NCBI GenBank assembly: GCA_018340805.1
Contig: JACMZG010001913.1
Coordinates: 37,948,822-38,012,821 of the forward strand
Origin: Microvelia longipes
Lineage: Eukaryota; Arthropoda; Insecta; Hemiptera; Veliidae
Direction: 5' to 3'
DNA length: 64,000 nt
Part shown: piece after piece, positions 58,297 to 64,000 of the stretch
Numbering within the stretch: the first letter of the stretch is position 1
How the letters are laid out: each line of letters opens with the position of its first letter
The notes under the pieces: model-generated
The model's input: the letters and a program-made list of their open reading frames with translations, nothing else
What the model was told of the DNA's origin: nothing
Databases searched by the model: none
Program-made: the position numbers and the translations under genes

Positions 58297-58836
58297 TGTA
58301 ACTTGACGCATTCTATCTCAAGAAACGTACAAGTATAAGAATTTAAGGTAGCAGGTTTTAAGACGAATAAATTGGATCTAATAAAACAATTTATAAGTTT
58401 CATACATATAATAAAATTATCATAAAAGAATAACTTATAACTAAATAATAAAAAATATGTCGACTCATCCACTGGTGTTCCGTTGTCCAGAGTAGCTGCT
58501 ATAGCGCATGAGTACAGAGGTGTCGGATTAAGTTAAATGAAGTCGAGTAGTTTGAGAAAGTTCTTAATAATATTGCGCGAACACGACGCAACACGTAAAT
58601 AAGAGTTATTATGAGGCCTCACGATACCCGGGTATTCAATGTGCGTAAATTATGCGTAATGTACAATTAAAGATGTTTATGCAATAATTACTCCAAGAAG
58701 GCCGGAGTGTACCTAAAATCCATTATCTCAATCTCGTGAGAGCTCAGTATCAAGATCCTTCTATACACCTGCGCACATGCGCATAGTCACAGGAATGTAC
58801 CGCATACGCCATGACTAGCACTACATACTATACGCT

Positions 58837-58839
<3 letters not shown>
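58297..58839 (-). repeat. 5' LTR (543 bp)
   Basis: Same sequence as 51937-52477 except for two single-base length differences and one substitution. Confidence 0.95.

Positions 58840-58920
<81 letters not shown>
58840..58920. repeat. (TA)n tract, right half of the tract split by the LTR element
   Basis: Continues the TA run that stops at 51936. Confidence 0.9.
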
Positions 58921-58923
<3 letters not shown>

Positions 58924-59195
58924 CAACTGGTCCGAAGTTGATACAACTACATAAAGCGACAATAAAAAAAAGAAAACAGAGGTGAATTACCTAAAATACG
59001 GCCGGTAAACATTATATTTCAAGTGAGGAGTCGTTTTCAAAGTTTTTTGGGCCTCTGAGTAAAATACAAATGGTCTAGAGTCAATACGAGCACTTAAAGT
59101 ACTCAAAGCCAGGGTACCTGGCTTTGAATTCTAGTAAAGACGATTATTTTTCTATCGCCTTAGGTACATTATATATGTTAATAACTACAAATTAA
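58921..59195. other. Noncoding
   Basis: GCCAGGGTACCTGGCTTTGAATTCTAG at about 59109-59135 contains a palindrome (CCAGGGTACCTGG) and a weak T-arm likeness. Nothing else. Confidence 0.4.
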
Positions 59196-59795
59196 TTCTG
59201 ACGTGGTGCTCCACAAGCCGAGCAAATTTCGTTTGGAATTCGTGGTTCCGTGCTTAACTAAACATTTCTTGCTTAAGGTTCCGGTTTAGACTTTATAACT
59301 TGAGCAATTATCAAGCTCTACTTGTAGCTCATTTTTTCAGTATTTTTCAAAAACAAATGCACCCAAAGCTTTAAAGATAAAAACATATTATCTTTGCAAA
59401 CAGTTTAACAATTCACTCACTGTTGTCACACGTTGTCACACTCGTGTTTTGTTGCCACAAACACTGCTAGTAACTCATTTTTGGTATTTTTCAAAAGAAA
59501 TTCGCTAAAACCTTTAAACACTAACTGAACATAATATAAACACTAAACAATGGCAAATAATAGTGTGCTCTGCCAATTTTAGAAGCATAGTTTTCTAATT
59601 AACATGTTAACTATGCGCATTTCCTTTGGGAAATACAGAAAACAAATTACGAGTAGTTCTTAAAAACTGAGTAACTGATCAACTTATAAAGCATAAATCG
59701 GATCTTAAAGCAAGAAATGGGTTGCTAAGCAACACGCATTTCAAAGGAAATTCGCTCGACATGCGGACCTCCGCACCAGACTTATTTAGAATATG
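59196..59795. mobile_element. Inverted CAAAGGAAAT-family element, full copy
   Basis: Left end CTGACGTGGTGCTCC, GAGCAAATTTCGTTTGG mirrors right end CAAAGGAAATTCGCTCGAC, CGGACCTCCGCACCAGA. TTCTTGCTTAAGGTTCCGG and CTTAAAGCAAGAAATGGG are mirrored further in. About 600 bp, noncoding. Confidence 0.75.
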
Positions 59796-60639
59796 AGAAG
59801 AGTAACACGACATGCAGAGGAATATTAATACTTTACATCGATCTATAAATTAATAAATCAAAAATTGAAAGAATCATTAATTAATTTTTTACCGAATTTC
59901 AAAAACGGAAGGTATAAAATATGAATCTAGTGATCTGGTCTAAGGTAAACCTCCAACTCAATACCTCCACGTGTTTGTATAGTTAATTAATTATCTTAAA
60001 ATTCTTCAAACCTGCTGTGAAAATTAAAGCGATAATGAAGGCGGAAATTGGGGTGGAGTTTTCGCGAAGGGCTGGAGGAAATCTGGGTAAGGAAACGGTT
60101 TGGATTAATTGACCTAAAGACAGATGAGAACTGTGATTAATCTCTGTAAAGATGACATTATTAATCTTTCAAAGTCTCAAAAAAAGATTAATTTACTTTT
60201 TGATTATAATATAGATAAAAATTTATTTTACTTCGCTATCTTTAAAGATGAGGAAGTATGGCAACTGCAAAGTTTGTAAAAGTATCACAAGCTTCAACTT
60301 TTTTCACTAAGATATTGGTCTCTAGAAATAGGTCACATTTTGACAACCGTTCTTACCGAGGTCAAAAGTAGGAAGTTTGGGAACCAAGATTTCAGGATAT
60401 TTTTAAAGATTCATAGAATGCACTTTAGAAATGACGCCCTCGGTAAAATAATATAATATTAGCCATTTTATGCTAAAATATGTACATACTTTAACATTTA
60501 ATAACTTATAAACATATTAATATTAAACATTATATTACCACATATTTTATTTATGTTATATTTTCTTTAAATTATTAATTTTCCATTTTCAATATATTTC
60601 CTCTTAACAGCATTTCGGCTTATCGTTTCGGTTTTGAGC
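59796..60639. other. Noncoding, nothing recognised
   Basis: Slightly more balanced composition at 60000-60130 but no coding frame recognised. Confidence 0.35.
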
Positions 60640-61275
60640 CCACTGGATAATTATGCGCATTTCCTTTGAGCATAGTTTTAAGGAGTCAAAGTTGGCGCAT
60701 TTGAAATTTATCCCAAGGTATATCTTAAATCTCACAAATATTATAGTAAATTTGTGTAACATTAATTTTATAAGTAAAAATACCTTTCCAGTATCTGTTT
60801 TAAATAATAAGTAAAACAAATTAATTACAAATTTAAAGATAAACCTTTAAAGATAGCTGACTAAGCTTAAAGATATGTAACTGAGCTTTAAACTAGTGCA
60901 AATAATAGTGCGTACTTATAATTTTAGAGGCATAGTTTTGTACAACCAACTGGATAATTATGCGCATTTTCTTTGGAAAATACAGACAAAATGAGTTACG
61001 AGCAGTGCTTGACAATTGAGTAACTGCTTAGGTTCTTAAGCATGGACCGGAATTTAGCAAGAAATGAGTTGTTAAGCACGGAAACACCCATTCTAATTGA
61101 AATTCGCCCGACAGCGGACTACCACGCCGGAATTATTTATTTAGTAGTTCTAAACTTATATAACGTAAAAACTATAAAAATTATCATTCCAACAAGGATT
61201 GCTGTTAAGCCCGGAAACACGCATCCAAAGGAAATTCGCCCGACATGCGGAACACCGCGCCAGAATTATTTAATT
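60640..61275. mobile_element. Inverted CAAAGGAAAT-family copies, nested or rearranged
   Basis: ATTATGCGCATTTCCTTTGA at 60652, again GGATAATTATGCGCATTTTC at about 60950, then GAGTTACGAGCAGTGCTTGA, and two successive right ends (GAAATTCGCCCGAC at about 61101 and at 61231). The 111-codon frame at 61042 is a shadow. Confidence 0.65.
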
Positions 61276-61756
61276 TTTTACCAGCTGGTTGAGCGAAGGA
61301 CGGTACAAAATAAAATATTGGATAGCGTAAGGGTAAAAATGATACAAAATCTTACCTCGTTGCAGGATTCCCTTTAGTGTAGAAGTAGCCAAGTTTTTGG
61401 GTGGTAAAGGGGCTGTATAGGAAAGGGATACTCAGCGCAGAGGTGAAAAGGTATTTTGAGGGCTGCATTGTGCAACGTATAAGTTTATTTTGAGCGGTTA
61501 ATACAAAACGAAATAGCGATATTGAGCAAAACTAAACCAATAATTATAGCGTGGAAGCGTAATTTGAGCCGGCGTGTATACGTTGTGTATGACTTTCGCA
61601 GACTGACTCGATCTAAAAAAAAACTCCCTAGACCTGGTCAGTAAAGGGACAAATACCAATAAATAATGCATTTAACCACCATCTAGCGGCATTAATTCGA
61701 GCTAAAAACAAAATTAAATTCAAAGCCCAACCACCAGCTTTTTCATTGTTTAAACT
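61276..61756. other. Noncoding; CTCF-like word
   Basis: CCACCATCTAGCGGCAT at about 61676-61692 (reverse GCCGCTAGATGGTGG) resembles insulator-type CTCF sites. Nothing else identified. Confidence 0.3.
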
Positions 61757-61837
61757 GTCAGTTATTTCATTTTCATCTTCATTTTAATTAAGTCAAAATG
61801 TGAAACGTCGTAAATAATTACTAAAACTGTAAACAAG
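61757..61837 (+). other. Possible noncoding first exon
   Basis: TGTCAGTT at about 61756-61763 resembles an arthropod initiator, and ACAAG|GTAAGA at about 61833-61843 is a strong splice donor. The only ATG between them is followed at once by TGA. No second exon was located. Suggestive only. Confidence 0.25.
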
Positions 61838-61924
61838 GTAAGAAATATTGTTAAGATTAACAAATAACTGACATTGTGAGTGTTACAACAACTTTAAAGC
61901 AATATTTGCTGCCTCAATAATATA

Positions 61925-62035
61925 TGGGAATGAAAAAAGAGTCCCTCCACAAAAACAATAGTTTATTAGAAAAGCGCTTTCAACCTAACATGAGGCCATC
62001 ATCAGTGCCATCTTTATGGCAGTTAAAAGATGAAA
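61925..62035 (-). repeat. Single arm of the hammerhead-like foldback unit
   Basis: AGAGTCCCTCCACAAAAACA, AGCGCTTTCAACCTAACATG, GGCCATCATCAGTG matches the 7933 arms. On the minus strand stem II GGCCT/AGGTT and stem III AGCGCT are kept. Confidence 0.65.
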
Positions 62036-63659
62036 GTTATAAATACATAAAACTATTTTCTTTTCCGAGATGGTAACAGCTCGGTGAGTCGAGTAAGACA
62101 CACCTAAGTAATATGTATTACTTAGTTCAGTAATACTTATAATAACTTTATAAGTAAAGTTATTACATTATTTAAAATTACAAGTAGTTTATTATCCTGT
62201 GTAAATGTATACGAGAAGCACAACAAAGTAACATATCAGCAGTAATACCATGAATGACGTAATATTTACCTAAAATTTGTAATAGAAATGATAACTGATT
62301 TTCTCTCTTTTTTCCAAACACACTAGTGAACACATCGCTGTCAACAAAGATGGTGATTAATTAGTTAACTATTGATTAGTGTATTCCAATGCATCAGTCA
62401 GTGTCAATTCTTCTTCACATGTAATGGAACTCAGGTTAGAATTACGAGATATATCCATCTTCCGCCGATTAGCTAGCACTACCGACACTAAATAAATCTT
62501 AAGTCTATTCGGAAGCCAGCTTTTAGCTTATTCCCTTTAGAATAAAATGAAAGCGTTAGGAAAGTATCGAGGTAACCTGTACCCCGTTTTTAATAATGTA
62601 AGTATAAGTTAAATTAGTAAACCAGCTCACCACTTTATGTTCAATTAGTAATCTTTGTTTACTCTGGCATAAAGCAAGCTTTGTTTATCATTTTGGAGGT
62701 ATATAATCCAAGATAACCTATAAATAATACTAATAACAATATTATAGAAACGTCATGACCATTGCCAAGTTTCGTTGCAAAATAATTTTCTCTGAGAAAA
62801 ATCCCAACACTAAGACAACAACCTAGGGTTGTTGTCCTAGACAACACCTAGACAACAACCCTAAACAAAATTTAGCATACTATATGGCCGGAGACAGTCA
62901 GGGAATCCCTTTATATTTTTATTTGCTATAGTTGAATTCCGTCACCAAAAATTCACTTTTTAGGAAATTTCCTTTGGACAATACTCGCTTATGGGATAAG
63001 CGTCTTGTCCCATTTGGGAGCCAAACTTCGCAAATCCGTTTCCGAATTACTGTACTTCCAAATAAAGATTTTGTTGGCATAGACATTTGATCCAGCGCCA
63101 GTTTTTTTAATAAATACAGTAATTTTACCTATCATATAAAGTAATATAAACATGAATACGTTTTGGCTTTTACGAAGCATCTTCATGCTTTAAAGAAAAG
63201 AAGCAAAGTGAAGCGTCGCCAACAAACCTAAACGAACGATTACTTTTCATGTCAGTGAAAAAATTGGTTGCCAGTTGTAACATCCATTTTCTGTTTATCT
63301 CTCTCTCTCACATATTTTTATGAAAATTCAGATCATTTATCTTAACACTTTTCTCATTCTAGTTTTCTTATAAAAAGCAATTTTTTATGCTCATATTTTT
63401 TTCATAATCATTATGCATAAAAGAAAATATAAACTTGACTTTTTATGTTAATAAATATTAATATTTCAGAGTACAATGTAGGTAGTATGAATATTATACC
63501 ACTCTTAGAGAATCAAGTAAGTAAAGAACAATTTTTATTCTTTTTGAGAAAGTGAAATGTATTTTCATCTAGGTTATTTTTATAAATTTTTAGAATTTTC
63601 CTAGCACCGTGATCTATCTTGGGTTTTTACTTAACCAATTGGACAAGCTTATTTTACTG

Positions 63660-63662
<3 letters not shown>
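62036..63662. other. Noncoding
   Basis: 62520-62610 (GAAAGCGTTAGGAAAGTATC, GAGGTAACCTGTACCCC) resembles the 5S-family tail end. 62817-62866 holds overlapping ACAACAACCTAGG / CCTAGACAACAAC inverted words. No gene. Confidence 0.4.
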
Positions 63663-63691
<29 letters not shown>

Positions 63692-64000
63692 AAAGTTTTA
63701 CATGTTACCCTAACAGACAATGTCCACAAGTAGGATACATGGTAAGATAAAAGTTAAATTAATGCAATAAATTACGATATAAAATTAACTACAATACAAT
63801 TACAGCTTATAAGTGCAATAAAACAATAACTAACAATTAGGGTTAAAAATATATAAAACATTCTTAAAGTAACATAAGTCAAAATTTAAAACTAGAATTA
63901 GGAGGAAAAAGATAGTTTTAGAATTGATTTTAAGGATTGGATGGTAGAAAGGTTGGAACTATTAATAGGAAGAGAATTTAACGAGGACACACAACGAACT
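63663..64000 (-). mobile_element. LINE 3' end at the window edge
   Basis: Minus strand: ORF2 C-terminus, about 200 nt 3' UTR, then (TAAA)n at 63663-63693. Most of the element lies beyond the window. Its tail resembles that at 35845, not the ATT tail of the LINE at 1-3225. Confidence 0.7.
63898..64000 (-). CDS. LINE ORF2 C-terminus (partial)
   Basis: The frame reads SSLNSLPINSSNLSTIQSLK then SILKLSFSS and a TAA at 63898-63900. (W)NSLP followed by a serine-rich spacer and SLKxxLK is the standard end of Jockey/CR1-type ORF2 proteins. Whether the upstream part is intact cannot be seen. Confidence 0.6.
   Translation of the reverse strand, partial: VRCVSSLNSLPINSSNLSTIQSLKSILKLSFSS

Larger units (their letters stand above)
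51937..58839 (-). mobile_element. Ty3/gypsy LTR retrotransposon, nearly complete
   Basis: Two LTRs (TG...CA ends) flank an internal region coding, on the minus strand, Gag, protease, reverse transcriptase, RNase H and integrase in that order, which defines Ty3/gypsy. A primer site follows the 5' LTR. No envelope-like ORF lies between integrase (ending 53022) and the 3' LTR. The LTRs differ by only three sites, so insertion is recent, yet the coding region has at least seven frame breaks. It inserted into (TA)n; ATATAT touches both ends, so the target duplication cannot be sized. Confidence 0.95.

Noticed and set aside
61042..61377. 111-codon open frame on the plus strand
   Set aside because: Lies almost wholly in inverted CAAAGGAAAT-family sequence, with no protein features.

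Overview
The window looks like AT-rich nuclear DNA of an animal, most likely an arthropod. Coding density is very low, long (TA)n tracts are frequent, and transposon families are dense: non-LTR retrotransposons, a Ty3/gypsy LTR element, a Penelope-like element, SINEs and several inverted-repeat elements. Nothing suggests a prokaryote, plasmid or virus genome. The species cannot be named from the sequence.

Layout. 1-3225: 3' part of a decayed LINE (endonuclease plus reverse transcriptase) ending in an ATT tail. 3.2-13.7 kb: noncoding, with a tRNA-like SINE, foldbacks carrying hammerhead-ribozyme-like cores, and copies of a dispersed family. 13.8-14.0 kb: the only good host-gene evidence, a TATA box followed by a 50-codon first exon that reads like the signal peptide and start of the prodomain of a furin-type proprotein convertase and ends at a GT splice donor. 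14-37 kb: probable intron or intergenic DNA with inverted-repeat elements, a 12-unit minisatellite, a clean MITE with a 6-bp target duplication, two decayed LINE pieces and a tRNA-Met-like pseudogene. 37.56-39.59 kb: a 2-kb palindromic foldback. 40-51 kb: dispersed repeats, three tandem-repeat blocks and the 5'-truncated end of a Penelope-like element (GIY-YIG domain plus a 3' hammerhead-like motif). 51.94-58.84 kb: a nearly complete Ty3/gypsy retrotransposon on the minus strand, inserted in a (TA)n tract, with almost identical LTRs but a Gag-Pol reading frame broken at several places, many of them homopolymers. 59-64 kb: more inverted-repeat copies, a possible noncoding exon and the C-terminal end of another LINE at the window edge.

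Themes. (1) One dispersed family (about 650-780 bp, called the 5S family here) carries a roughly 50-nt segment resembling the internal promoter part of 5S rRNA, followed by a palindromic CGAGCGAAGCGAG-type tail. (2) Hammerhead-like cores with self-complementary stem III recur at six or more places, in both orientations inside foldbacks, and once at the end of the Penelope-like element. (3) Many (TA)n tracts sit at the ends of dispersed repeats, so they look like element tails rather than independent microsatellites. Apart from the convertase exon and a low-confidence noncoding exon near 61.8 kb, I see no host gene; most other open frames are shadows of repeats.
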